The notes under the pieces: generated by a model | The model's input: the letters and a program-made list of their open reading frames with translations, nothing else | What the model was told of the DNA's origin: nothing | Database searches by the model: none | In this document: positions 12,032 through 23,608 of the stretch, piece after piece | Layout of the letters: every line of letters starts with the position of its first letter | How positions within the stretch are numbered: position 1 is the first letter of the stretch | Source: Periconia sp. R9002 | Taxonomy: Eukaryota; Ascomycota; Dothideomycetes; Pleosporales; Periconiaceae | Length of the DNA stretch: 64,000 nt | Direction of reading: 5' to 3' | Assembly: GCA_023627715.1 (NCBI GenBank) | Contig: JAMAHW010000047.1 | Span: 124,001-188,000 of the forward strand | Program-made: the position numbers and the translations under genes

Positions 12032-13696
12032 ATGGCGAAGCGCAAGAGGGAAATCCAGGATGGCACGCAAAAAGCAAAAGCCATAAAGAGTCGGGAAAAC
12101 GGCGATGCTCCTTCCAGCCCCAAGGCAAACCTCACCACCACCACCACAAAACACCAAGAACAGCCGGAAAAGAACCAAAACGAAACAAACTCAACAACCA
12201 CCACTCCCAATGGCACCTCTCCGGACCCCCTCACCTTCCAAATCATCACTGGATCTTACGAGCGCGTGCTCCACGGCTTTACCGCCACCATCCCTTCCGC
12301 CCTCATCGCACCCTCGTCCAGCCAGGACCTCTCCATCACGGAGCTCAAAAACCAACCCAAAGTCGACTTCGCCGACACCTTCCTCTTCAACGCACACACC
12401 TCCGCGATCCGGTGCCTCGCCCTAACACCCCCCTCCCAAGAATCCTCAAAAGTGCTCCTAGCCACCGGCAGCACCGACGAGCGCATCAACATCTACTCCC
12501 TCTCCAAAACCCCACCCCCGCTCTCCAACAAGAAAAACGAACCCAAACTCCCAACCCTTCACTCGACGAGCATCTCGGAAAACACCAAAAACAAGGAAAT
12601 GGGCTCGCTCCTGCACCACTCGTCCACCATCACGGCGCTGCACTTCCCCACGCGCAGCAAGCTCCTCAGCGCATCCGAAGACAGCACCATCGCCATAACG
12701 CGCACCCGCGACTGGGAACCCCTCTCGACCATCAAAGCCCCGATCCCGAAAGCACAAGGCCGCCCCAGCGGCGACACGGCCGCGCCCGGCGAAGTCCCCG
12801 CGGGCATCAACGCCTTTGCGGTCCACCCCAGCCAGAAACTCATGCTCAGCGTCGGCCGCGGCGAAAAGTGCATGCGGCTCTGGAACCTGGTGACGGGCAA
12901 GAAAGCCGGCGTGCTCACCTTCACGCGCGACATGCTCGCCGCCGTGGGCTCGACGCGCTTCGACACGGGCGAGGCCAAATCCGTCGTGTGGGACCCGGCC
13001 GGCGAGGAATTCGCCGTCGCGTTCGATAGAGGCGTTGTCGTGTTCGGCATTGATTGTATCCCTAAACTCACCATCTTCCCCACCCCGAGGACGAAGGTGC
13101 ATAAGCTGCAATACCTCCCCCTCCCTCCTACCTCCGAAACCTCATCCTCACCTACCATCCTCCTCATCTCCACAGAAGACGGGCGTATCTTATTATACAA
13201 CACTTCCTCTCCCTCCTCATCATCCACACAAACACCAACTCCACCCATCCTCGCCCAAATCGCCGGCCCAGCAGCAGGAATAACCTCCCGCATCAAAGAC
13301 TTCGACATCCTCCCCTTACCGTCCTCCTCCTCCTCAACCACCTCCTCACCACAAACCCAATCCTTCCTCATCATAACCGGCTCCTCGGACGGAACCGTGC
13401 GTCTCTGGATCCTGAACACTGCCGACATTCTCTCTTCCTCCTCATCGACTTCTGCGAGCAAGGACGAAGACGCGCAAGAAGAGAGTAAAACCAAGGAAGG
13501 GGGAGGATTCACGGCACCGAGACAGGTGGGTAGGTTGGTGGGTACGTATGCTACCGAGACGAGGATTACGTGTTTGAGGGGGTTTGAGATGGCGAAGCGT
13601 GTGGATGGTGATGGGGAAGAGGAGGACGAGGAGGATGAGGTGGAAGGTGGTGCGAGAGGAGAAGAAGATAGTTCGTCTGAGGAGGATGAGGATTGA
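12032..13696 (+). CDS. MAK11: WD-repeat 60S ribosome biogenesis protein, Mak11/PAK1IP1 family
   Basis: This is an intronless gene of 554 aa. Yeast Mak11 is a nucleolar WD-repeat factor for late 60S subunit assembly. The N-terminus is basic (MAKRKREIQDGTQKAKAIK), as in nucleolar proteins, followed by a Thr/Asn-rich linker. WD-like blades are visible: FNAHTSAIRCLAL followed by LLATGSTDERINIYSL; HSSTITALHFP with LLSASEDSTIAI; INAFAVHPSQKLMLSVG with MRLWNLVTGKKAG; and late in the protein IITGSSDGTVRLWIL. Ser/Pro/Thr-rich insertions between blades make it longer than the 468-aa yeast protein. The C-terminus is strongly acidic (Glu/Asp/Ser). The ATG at 12032 was chosen because it has an A-rich context and matches the family start; the longer open frame begins at a TTG. 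Known role is from the family; the substrate complex is inferred. Confidence 0.88.
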   Translation: MAKRKREIQDGTQKAKAIKSRENGDAPSSPKANLTTTTTKHQEQPEKNQNETNSTTTTPNGTSPDPLTFQIITGSYERVLHGFTATIPSALIAPSSSQDLSITELKNQPKVDFADTFLFNAHTSAIRCLALTPPSQESSKVLLATGSTDERINIYSLSKTPPPLSNKKNEPKLPTLHSTSISENTKNKEMGSLLHHSSTITALHFPTRSKLLSASEDSTIAITRTRDWEPLSTIKAPIPKAQGRPSGDTAAPGEVPAGINAFAVHPSQKLMLSVGRGEKCMRLWNLVTGKKAGVLTFTRDMLAAVGSTRFDTGEAKSVVWDPAGEEFAVAFDRGVVVFGIDCIPKLTIFPTPRTKVHKLQYLPLPPTSETSSSPTILLISTEDGRILLYNTSSPSSSSTQTPTPPILAQIAGPAAGITSRIKDFDILPLPSSSSSTTSSPQTQSFLIITGSSDGTVRLWILNTADILSSSSSTSASKDEDAQEESKTKEGGGFTAPRQVGRLVGTYATETRITCLRGFEMAKRVDGDGEEEDEEDEVEGGARGEEDSSSEEDED

Positions 13697-14079
13697 GTGT
13701 AGGGAAGATGATGTGCTTGCGGATGGTTAGATAGGTGGATAGATAGAATGGAAGAGTGAATGAATGGAAAAGGAAATAATCATGCTTCAAATTTAGTGAC
13801 AAACAGATCGGAGTTTCTATACAATCTTTTTCTTTTCTTTTTTCGTCTTGTTCTATCAACATTCATTCTAGCCATCTGTCTTCATACCTACACTTTCACT
13901 TCATTTCTCCGCGAGCTATCTACCCTTCTTCCTTCCCACATACACAAAAACAATATATACGTATCCAGTCTAGTGTTTACTCAACATGCACACACATAGA
14001 ACCCACGAATAAAAGGGAAAGATATTGTACACCACGTCATCCACCTCTCTTGCCTCCAACTTTCGTCATCTCTACCCAT
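13697..14079. other. Convergent 3' intergenic region
   Basis: 383 bp between the MAK11 stop and the AVT transporter stop, presumably holding both 3' UTRs and polyadenylation signals. The middle is rich in T and C runs. No other feature is seen. Confidence 0.5.
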
Positions 14080-16406
14080 CTACCGCCCATCGCAATACCC
14101 CGGTAGGGGCGGCGCACTCCCTTTAATCCAACTATTTACCGTCAAAGCCGTGGTGTATACCATGCCCACACCTCCTAATACGCATAGTAAGATATCGAAA
14201 GTGCGCTGCATCGTTGTGCGGGCGACGGCGCGGTAGTGTAGCATTGGCTGGCCAGAGTCAGTCCGGAGGTAATCGAGGTTTGGAGAACGGGAGAACTTAC
14301 AGGGTAGATGTAGACGAGTGGGATGCAAGCAAAACTCCCGACGAGCGATACGAATTTATCGAGATCATCGGCGCCTAGCCATGCGAGCAAGGCACACACG
14401 CCGACCATGAAGAAGCGGAAGAAATTTTTCTTCCACTTGATGTACGGGTTATACTTCCCAGTCTTGCTGAAGAGCTGCTGAGACGTAATTTCGATGGCCG
14501 GGTAGATTTGCAACGGGGTGGAGAGCAGGATGGCGAGGGAGTAGATAAATTGCACGCCGTTGACAAAGCGGTTGTCCTGTGGCATATTAAGGATGATGAC
14601 GGTTTTGGTTTTGGAGCCGAAAGCAGCGTAGGAGAGAGCGCCCATGCTAATGAAGACGACGGTGATGATGATCATGACAAGGCCGAGAACATTTGGAAAT
14701 TTCTTGGGGTTCTTCATGCCGGTTTGGATGGGAATGATGAGGCCGATGCCTTCAAATGTGAATATGGCGGTGCCGATAAAGAGCGTCCAGTCGTTTTTGT
14801 TGAAATTGGCAATGTCTGAGATGCCGCCTTGGTCGACGATGGTGAATATGTCAAAGTAGTAGAGGTACACCAGCCCCGCAAGAATGAAAAGGTCCGCGAC
14901 GAGGGCAAGTTTTTGGATATGGTTGATGTTGCGGTAGAGGGAGAGGGGGAGGAAGATGATCATCTGCATGAGGATCATGAGACCGATGCTAATATGCGTT
15001 TTGCAGTTGGAGACGGCAAGCACGAACGCTTGCAAGTTTTCGGACACGAAAACTATGTAGGCGGATGAAAAGCCGATCTGAGAGATGACGAGGGAGAAGT
15101 TGATTAGACTCCGCATCCAGTTTCCGTAGATGTGGAAGCCCATGTCGCCAAAAGAGTGCTCGACCACAAGTCGGGTAGAGACCAAAAGGACGAAACAGAA
15201 GTAGGAGAGCGCGGCGATGGCGAATAGAACCACATTGGAAAACAACATACCGCCATTGAGAAACGCCCTAGGTAAGAATAGCACGCCTGTGCCCACAAAC
15301 GACTTGAGGAGAAGCAGCGCAGCCCCCGTGGGACTTCCCTGACCAGCAGCCTTAATTTTTCTCTTCTTCCGTCTGCCTGGAGTCAACAAAGCACTTGACT
15401 CGCCATATTCACGATCTTCATTCTCGCTATGCTCTCCTGAATCTAGCGCGTCCGACGAAAAGTATTCATCTGGACCGAGGTCTTCATCGTCTTCCTCGAG
15501 AGATTCTCCTGCAAAGTGGCCATACAACGTGAGGAACTCGAGGAAGCTGTTGGTGAAAGGTGCCGGCTGTGACCGCTGGTTCAGGGTGCCATAGCCCGAG
15601 GGACCCGGTGCGGGCGAGGGACTAGCTACCCTGCGGTGTAAATAGTTTCGGCGGAATCCACCAGGCTGCAATATTCTATCAATGTCCGAGGTCGGGCTTC
15701 TTGCTCTAGCAGGCTCCTCTGCAAAACTTTGGCTCCTCTTCAGCTTCTGGCGCTCCAAAGCCTCTTGTTGCTCGGTCCATCGATAAATCTGACGGGTGAT
15801 GTCGCCTCCCTGCAGCTGTAAGCTGTTGAACTCCTCCTCTTCACCCGAAACAGACTCGGCCTGTGTTCCCAAACCACCGCGGTGTGATGCGCTCGGCGAG
15901 CCATACTGGCCAGATAGGTTGGAGAAGGAAGATTTGTGAGGTGGGCCCACAAGATGGCGGCGGACAATCTCAGGGTCTTCAGCGGGTAAGGCTGGAGAAC
16001 GACTGCGGGCGTCAAAAGAGCCGAAATTGCTTGGGGGTCCTCGACCTGTACTGGCTTCGGCAGCAGGGGACAACGGGCGGATGGGCGGCGTGCCAAAGCG
16101 TGGAGGGCTCCTCCCAAAAGATTCCTTCAAGGCAGATGAAAGAGCGGATTCGCCTGCGATATTTTGTGGGAGAGAAGCGCGTGATTCGTCGCGGCCGGGT
16201 AACGGGGTCTGGGTAGAGGAAGTCTCTTCGGACGTGAGCTGGGCGGGTACGGGAATCTGACGCACGGTGGGTGAGCCCACGGGCAGCGAGGGTGAGTGAG
16301 AAGTTCGTTTAGCAAAAGACGAGGGGGTAGGAGAACTGCGATCGGAGCCGCGGGCGTCAGAAGCCGAGGACGGCACGGGTCTGGGGTTCGAAGGCTCTTG
16401 AGCCAT
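14080..16406 (-). CDS. Vacuolar amino acid transporter, AVT3/AVT4-like (AAAP family)
   Basis: Proton-coupled amino acid transporter, by family expected in the vacuolar membrane exporting neutral amino acids to the cytosol. There are two exons, 16406-14301 and 14247-14080, with a 53-bp intron (GTAAGT...GGCCAG). Splicing replaces a spurious tail with the conserved YIYPP motif, a Tyr/Arg-containing loop and a final membrane helix. The product is 757 aa. Residues 1-350 form a disordered Ser/Pro-rich cytosolic N-terminus with an acidic segment, typical of Avt3/Avt4. The Aa_trans domain then starts at GAALLLLKSFVGTGVLFLP (near 357) and contains about ten or eleven hydrophobic helices. The long N-terminus is where phosphoregulation is usual in this family. 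The start ATG at 16406 is the first in frame. It is divergent from the SLC12 gene. Confidence 0.9.
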
Positions 16407-17428
16407 GGTGTGTGGTTATATTCTTGCGGTGGTTGGTGATGACGGTTTCGGACTCATTGGGGTTGTTGAGCAATGTGTCTGGGGACGAAAAGCTGGAGAA
16501 GAGGAGGCAAGAAGGAGAGAGAAAGAGCGAGCGAAGGATAGAGATGGTATGTATGCTGATGAATTAGTCAGAGCGTGAGAGATGATACATCAATGTACCA
16601 AGTATGTATGGATGCTCAGATGGTGTGTGTTGCAGCGTTGTCGTGGGTCAACAAATGAGTAAGTGGCAGGACAGCTGACTTTGGCTAGAGCAAAAGAAAG
16701 AAGAAAGGAAGGAAAGGGTCCGAGCAGCCTTAGGACGTCATTGGCTGCCTGTTCGGGATAGCTACCTTGGGCAATCAGGTATCACCGTCTCCCGCACTTG
16801 ATCGCACAGAAAAAACACCAACGTTACCTTGATATTGGCTAACTAGCTACGTACTGACTTGGCTGCATGCGCACATACATCGAGGACGAACAAGTTCATG
16901 CCAATGCCCGTGCTGGCATCAATTGATTGCAAGTCGAGATAACCGCCAGATCACATGGCGATGCAGATGGCGCTACACGGGACCAGCCCCACGCTAAGCT
17001 AACCAACGGTTTGGAGAGGAAGACCATGTGGTGCTAACAAGAAAGAGTGTAATGCAATGCATCCATCCTCATTCCTCAATGTTCCTGGCATCGCCCATGC
17101 CATCTCCCTCATCCTCGCGTCATTGCTTGTGACCTTCTCTTTTTCTTTTCTTCTCTCTTCCGCCGACCTCCGCCATTCCACGCAGCTACCTGTGCAGATT
17201 CATGGCTCTTTTTTCAATCTTCGGTTCTGCCAGGACATCGACCCATCCCACGCCTTGACTGGACGCGGTTCGCTGTGCCACACTTCGACCGCAGCCACTC
17301 TTCCACCCTCCTTATCAGTCTCCCTCGCCCATCCACTCAGCATCATTAATCCTTATCCCACGTCCCGTGACTGGATCCCCCGTCAGTGGTCGCCCAGGTG
17401 CCGCGGCTGACCCGTCGACGTGAAGAGA
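16407..17428. promoter_or_regulatory. Divergent intergenic region between AVT transporter and VHC1-like genes
   Basis: 1022 bp between the two start codons. It must contain both promoters and 5' leaders. The half nearer VHC1 is pyrimidine-rich (C/T runs between about 17060 and 17350), as in many fungal promoters. No gene, RNA or repeat is recognised. Two transport genes for the vacuolar membrane face each other here, so co-regulation is possible but unproven. Confidence 0.4.
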
Positions 17429-20400
17429 ATGACCGGTCAGGAGAATGCATCACGGGCCCAGCCACAGACGCAGAGTCTCCCGTATAGGCGGATGCCGCCG
17501 CGCACTCGCTCGACGTTCGCTACCAGAACCGCCGCAGACGTGACAGACCAACTGAGCCGACGAGGCTCCATCGTCAACAATTCCTCACGTGATGCTCCAG
17601 ACGAAACTACGCCCCTTTTGGCTGGCCTCCATTCCTCGACCAATGGCGACCATATCAATACTACTTCCCAAAACAGACCTGAAAATCCTTCAGACGAAAC
17701 TCACCATGGCCTCAACACCATGCGAAATTGGGTCTCCGGTGCTTGGGAATGGTTGCCCTCCAGATCGAATCAAGGCAGCCCTCGCACACCAGAGGGCAAA
17801 CTCACCACCAATTCTGAACCTATCAGACCGAGGCCAGGTGCCTTTCCTCGACCGGTAGGCGGCACGTCCAAATTAGGAACATTCGCCGGCGTTTTTGTTC
17901 CGACTACGTTGAATGTGCTCTCTATTCTTATGTTCTTGAGGTTTGGTTTCATTCTAGGCCAAACCGGTCTGGTTGGCATGATGGGTGAGTAGCTTGAGAT
18001 GGGGGCCGTAGCCTAGTGATTGACTCCCGAGTAGGTATGCTGATTGCTTGCTACTGCATTAACCTTTTGACCACCATGTCGATTTCCGCCATTGCCGTAC
18101 GTAGCACCTGTATCCAAAATCTGCTAAATTGTACGCTTCCGTGTTTCTCATGACTGACGAAATCACAGACCAATGGCACCGTCCGTGGGGGCGGCGCCTA
18201 CTATTTGATATCTCGAAGCCTTGGGCCTGAGTTCGGTGGTTCCGTAGGCCTCGTATTCTACTTTGGTCTTGTCTTCAACACCAGTCTGAATGCTGTAGGT
18301 CTCATTGATTGCTTCATTGAAAACTTTGGCACCGACAATGGAAGTTGGTCGCAATGGATGCTCGAAGGCTTTTGGTGGCAATTCCTTTGGGCAACCATTG
18401 TGCTCGTCACTTGCACCTTCATCTGCTTAGCGGGAAGTGGTATCTTCGCTCGCTGCAGCAATGGCCTTCTTGTCTTGCTACTTGTGGCTACATTCAGCAT
18501 CCCTATCTCCGCACTAGTTATCCAGCCCTTCACGAATAAGAAGGAAGGAATCATGTTTACTGGCCTCAGTTTGCAAACTCTACGAGAGAATCTGATGCCA
18601 CACTTCACCAAGCGAGCTGCCGGTGCTCAGCATCGTCATACAGAGACATTTCAAGATATGTTTGGCATTCTATTTCCGGCAACAGGAGGTATCTTCGCGT
18701 GAGCAACCTCAAATCTAGGCAAATTACTGTACACTGGCTAACTTGATGAAGTGGAGCTTCAATGTCTGGTGATTTGAAGCATCCTTCGAAAGCTATTCCA
18801 AAGGGTGAGAATCCATTGACGGTTAGTCGTGAAACGCAAGCTAACACCGCCGAAGGTACACTCTACGGGCTTGGGCTCACTTTCTTTTCATACACAATCG
18901 TGATAGTATCCATGGCGGCGACCATCACGCGAGAGTCTTTGCACAACAACACAAATGTCATTCAGCTGGTAGGTCTCTGTACCCGAGTGTTGAAAATTTT
19001 AAATTTGCATCCATAACTAATCGTCTCCAGACCAATATATCCGGTGTAATTATCCTTCTGGGCGAGTTCGCAACAGCAGCGTTCTCTGTGCTAATGGGGG
19101 TCATTGGATCTGCAAAGCTACTCCAAGCCCTAGCACGAGACAACATTCTGCCCGGTTTATCGATTTTTGGTCAGGGCACACAAAAGTCCGATGATCCGAT
19201 CTATGCGATCTTCCTCACATACGTGCTGGCCCAACTAACTATGCTGTCCGATATCAACCAGATCGCCTCGTTCATTACCATGACTTATCTAATGACGTTC
19301 TTAGTTACCAATCTAGCATGCTTTCTCCTGAAAATTGGTTCGGCCCCGAACTTTCGGCCTTCGTTCCACTTCTTCAATTGGCAGACTGCTGCTTTGGGCG
19401 CTGTTCTCTCCGGCGCAACCATGTATTTTGTAGATGGCGTTTATGCGTCTGCTTGCGTAGCACTTTTGATTGTCATTTTCTTGATTATTCACTACACCAC
19501 ACCCCCAAAGCCATGGGGAGATGTCAGCCAAAGTTTGATAGTATGCGCTCATCGATTATTTCTGTCGTCGGTCCAGATGCTAACAAACGACAGTACCACC
19601 AAGTTCGAAAGTACCTATTGCGACTTCGCCAGGAACATGTCAAGTTTTGGAGACCGCAGATTCTGCTCCTGGTCAACGATCCTCGGCGCCAGTACAAACT
19701 CATTCAGTTTTGTAACTCATTAAAAAAGGGCGCTTTATTTGTCCTTGGGCATGTCATCGTGTCTGATGACTTTGGTGCAGCCGTCCCAGAAGCTCGACAA
19801 CAACAGCAATCTTGGACTAAATACATTGATTTCTCCAAAATAAAAGCGTTCGTCAATATCTCCATAGCACCCACAGTTGAGTGGGGAGCAAGGAATATTC
19901 TGCTTGGTGCTGGACTTGGAGGAATGAGGCCGAACATCGTGGTCATGGGTTTCTACAATTTGGGTGAACTAAGGCAGACGAAACCCGGCATCGACATACC
20001 ATCTCCCCAACCATCTCGTCCAGCCAGCAAGGCAGCAAATCACCCCATCTCACGACAAGCCATTCAAGCCATAGCGACAAAGCGGAAACAGACCGGCACG
20101 CTGCCAGGAATGTTGCCTACCGACGCCATGAAGCCGGAGAATGCAGTTGGAATTCAAAACTATGTCACCATAGTCGAAGACCTTGTCCTGCGCCTCCAAA
20201 TCAACGTTGCACTAGCCAAAGGGTTCCACGATCTCGAGATTCCCCCACCAAAGCCAACGGCAAAGCAAAGATTTCTTTCTGCGTTTGGCCTGGGCGATGA
20301 ACATGATGAAGCGCCCACTAAGAAGTACATCGACATGTGGCCCATCCAAATGTCTGCGGAGATTGCGACAGCCGGCGAAGATCTCACAAAGAAGAACGTG

Positions 20401-22050
20401 CTGACGACGAATTTCGACACATATACTCTCATTATGCAGCTTGGGTGCATTCTTCATACAGTTCCATCATGGAGGCGAGCATATAAGCTGCGGGTCATGG
20501 TGTTTGTAGAGTACGAGTCCGATGTGGAAGAAGAGCGGGGACGAGTAACTACTCTTCTTCGAAATCTCCGCATCGAAGCAGAGGTTCTTGTATTCTGGTT
20601 GGCCAGTGGCGATCTCAAGATGTACGAGGTGATTGTGAACGGGCGACAGGATGGCGAATATACTCAAGCGGCGTCGGACGTTGATGATGCGCTCGAAGAC
20701 GAAGAATGGTGGTCTGATATAAAACAACTGCGAAACCCTCAAGACTTGACGTCGAGCCAAGATCTGACACGGGCGAGGAACCTTTTACAATCTGTGAACA
20801 ACTGGCCGACGGCGTCGTTCCAGCAAGGCAAGAAAGGGCAACGTCCGAAACGCTTTCGGCAACTTCGCAAAATGCTCAAACGTAGTAGAAAAGCATCGAT
20901 CAATGACATTCACGAAGCCGGTGCTACTATAGGCATGCGCACGCAGCGGCTATCGAAGGATCTTTACCATGACAGCGACAGCGAATCCTCCTCCGATGAA
21001 TCCGAATACTCCAAACGAGTGCCATATGCAGATTGCCTTCGAAACGAAGCGATCGCATCCTCAAGCGAGTCCGTGGGAGACGAACTAAGCTCCTATGATG
21101 TGGATGCGTCTACGTCAGAAGACGAGGATGATCTACTGCCTGGGGCCACTCAGCTCCCACGCCGTAAAGGGACCGGAGCAATGCAGGCCACTACCCGCAG
21201 AAACCTCCCTTTTCTTTCTTCAGGTCTCGACACATTCTTCCGACGTTCCTCGTCACCAACAACCCAATCAAAAGACCTAAATGACAGCCCTGCTCAGCCT
21301 CTTCTGCCCCCTGTTCGAGCCACAGCTTCTGACAGCGTAGTGGCCACTGCACATCAAGCCTCATCCTCATTAACATCATCTCAAACCATAAGTTCTCCCA
21401 TCGATGCCAACCGCGCAGCAGTACCCTCTAGCAGCATCCCACCCATCCGCCAACAATCCGTCCCCAAATTCGTCTCCAACCCCACTCCCCGCACGGCAAT
21501 CACAGACGAGGAAACGGGCGGTCCCTCCATCATGTTCGTCGGTACGCCCTCACCCGACGCATCACGAAAACCCGACCCGCTGCTCTCCTCCGCCACGAAA
21601 TTAAAAACATCTGGGGAGGATACGAAAAGACCAAGTAGAGGTATCCAGCACGCACCAAGCTTCCCCCTCCAATCCCCCGGCTCCAGCACCCCGTCTTCCT
21701 CAACACCCCCTACCCATGGAAAAGCAAAGCCAGAAGAACCACCCTCCCCTCCCCGCCCTACCAGCAAACACCAAGCAACAGGCTTTCCCCTCTCATCCGC
21801 CCTCCCCTTCTCCTTCAACGACCTCCCCTGTCGCGCCCAGCACCTCATCCTCAACGAACTCATGCGCAGCGCGTCGGACCCGGAGGAAACGGCCGTTGTG
21901 TTCACCACGCTCCCGTCCCCGCTTGAGGGAACCAGCAAGAGCGAGAGGGAAAGCGTCAAGTATGTTAGCGATCTGGAGGTCTTGTGTCAGGGTTTACCTG
22001 CGGTTTTGCTCGTGCATAGTAATAGTATGACTGTTACTATGAATTTGTAG
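17429..22050 (+). CDS. VHC1: SLC12-family cation-chloride cotransporter (vacuolar Vhc1-like)
   Basis: Electroneutral K+/Cl- cotransporter; the yeast relative Vhc1 is vacuolar. There are six exons: 17429-17984, 18035-18096, 18169-18698, 18752-18968, 19031-19540 and 19594-22050. All introns are 50-72 bp, and the total frame gives 1443 aa. After a disordered N-terminus, the APC-fold region begins at GTFAGVFVPTTLNVLSILMFLRFG (near residue 150). It includes TNGTVRGGGAYYLISRSLGPE, the SLC12 hallmark in the third helix region, then TNISGVIILLG. Exon 6 encodes the SLC12 cytosolic C-terminal domain (starting QVRKYLLRLRQEHVKFWRPQ) followed by a long Ser/Pro-rich tail and a conserved end with LPCRAQHLILNELM and FTTLPSP. 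The start is the first ATG at 17429; the open frame begins nine bases earlier at GTG. Length exceeds yeast Vhc1 (1120 aa), mostly through the disordered tail. Confidence 0.92.
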
Positions 22051-23384
22051 AGGTGTGGGATAGGAGGAGAGAGTGATGATTGCATTGGTTATTTATGTGT
22101 TAAATGGTGCATGGTTTGCATATAGCTTGGTGAGTAGATTGAGAGCAGGTACTTAAACTGTAAGGCCACATACATGTGCATGTTGATATATTTCCATCTA
22201 TATATTCTTCTTGAGAAAACAAAAATCTAGAATCTATACACACCTTCCTCGCCATCACTTCGTCCGAAACCCTCCTCCCTTTTTTTTTCTTTTTCCTTTT
22301 TCCCCTGGGTCTCACTCCTTAACTATATCCAATTTTTCTTTTCTTTCTCTTTCGAAAAATCGGTTGGACTACGTACACACGTACATACACATACACTAGG
22401 ACTAGTGTTTCTAACCCTCTCACGCCTCCCTCGTTCCTCCCTCAAAAGAAACATGAGGATTTATCCCCCGCGCTCCTTGCGTGCACTTCTTAATAACTAT
22501 AAATAATAATAATAATAACTTTTAAAATGCAAGGTACGCGAGGTGTAGTGCACCATATTCTCTTCCTAAAGGGGGAGGCAATGAAGGAGGTTAACAAGGG
22601 AGAAGGGAGAAGGGATGGGAGGAGGGAACGTAAAATAGGATGAGGTTAAGGAGTGTTTAACGCGTAAATATTATATAGGCTTAGTTAGGAGAGAGCAAAA
22701 TAAAATAGAATACTATTTAAAAGGAAGAAGAGAAAAAGAAGAGAAGAGCTCAATAATATGTAAGGGGTATATAGTAAGTAAGTAACCCCCGCTGTCTCGA
22801 AACACAATGGAAATAGGAGAAGGTAGATAGCAACTTTCTTTATTCACTGTAAGAAAAAAAATGTTAAAGAAAAGTGGATATTTTCTTTTACTCGAGTACA
22901 TATGTATCCACCTAGCTACCAACCAAACGAAAATGCCTTGCAGACATAACATGTTTCTACCTATGTATGTATATAAAAATTCTTGAAAAGAAACAGATGT
23001 GCCCACCCTTTGCAAGATGAAAAAAAAGGCATATATATAGTGTCGCAGTGATCCAGGTCCTACTCTGCTTCAGACCAGAAGCTTCCTTCTCCTACTTCCT
23101 GTAATGATAAAGGACATAGATCTCCTTCTTAGTCTTAAACTGATTAATCGAAGTTGGCCTAGTGTATTTAGGGAGATTTGGCTTCACGTAAATATAATCC
23201 TGGGCCTAAGGGGTATTAGGATTGATAAGGAACTGTATTTTAGTATACTAGAAAGACTAATTAGAAAGTTTCTTTAACTAGTGAGAGTTGGTTTGAGTGA
23301 TGATCTTCTTAGTGTTAGACATAGTGATAGTTATTAATAAGTCAATTAATTGTGAGAAAAGAAATAGGTTGTATTCTAATAGTG

Positions 23385-23500
23385 ATTGGTGTAATCAGTC
23401 ACGGTATCAACACTGGTTCGAATCCCAGGTAAACGTCCCCAGCCAAGGACGCTACCTTGAGATTCAAACCAGTGTTGATACCGTGACTGATTACACCAAT
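23385..23500. repeat. Inverted pair of SINE-like repeats (54-bp arms)
   Basis: The arms at 23385-23438 (plus) and 23447-23500 (minus) are reverse complements over 54 positions. The outer 34 bp are perfect; inner positions carry a few substitutions and a one-base shift. Only 8 bp separate the arms. Each arm contains TGGTGTAATCAG, resembling a tRNA A box, and 25 bases on GGTTCGAATCC (plus arm) or GGTTTGAATCT (minus arm), matching the RNA polymerase III B box. The T-stem cannot form well, so this is not a functional tRNA. A tRNA-derived short element inserted twice head-to-head is the best reading. Confidence 0.75.
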
Positions 23501-23528
23501 CAATTGCGAAGAAGAAGACACTTTGATA
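23468..23528 (-). repeat. Copy of dispersed SINE-like repeat (extended segment)
   Basis: This extends the minus-strand arm of the inverted pair by a GCGAAGAAGAA-containing flank. The 61-bp segment matches 31932-31993 with only four substitutions and one extra base, so the family repeats beyond the inverted arms. The plus arm at 23385 lacks this flank. Confidence 0.75.
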
Positions 23529-23608
23529 ATAAGCCCGGCACTCTCCAAACCAAAAAAGAAAATAAAAGAAAAAAAAATCCCCCCATCACGCCCACAGACT
23601 CCCCAATT

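Larger units (their letters stand above)
22051..23608. other. AT-rich gene-free stretch with SINE-like repeat
   Basis: Between the VHC1 stop and the monooxygenase stop. The sequence is markedly AT-rich from about 22480 to 23390 with TAA/AATA runs and A tracts. No coding frame is convincing. The right end holds the inverted repeat at 23385-23500 and its flank to 23528. The composition is consistent with an old repeat region altered by repeat-induced point mutation (C-to-T), but no parent transposon was recognised. Confidence 0.5.

Noticed and set aside
12559..13512. 317-codon minus-strand frame opposite MAK11
   Set aside because: Shadow of the WD-repeat gene; no motif on that strand.
23388..23432. 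tRNA gene suggested by A-box and B-box words
   Set aside because: The T-stem does not pair and no anticodon arm or acceptor stem can be built; better read as a tRNA-derived repeat.
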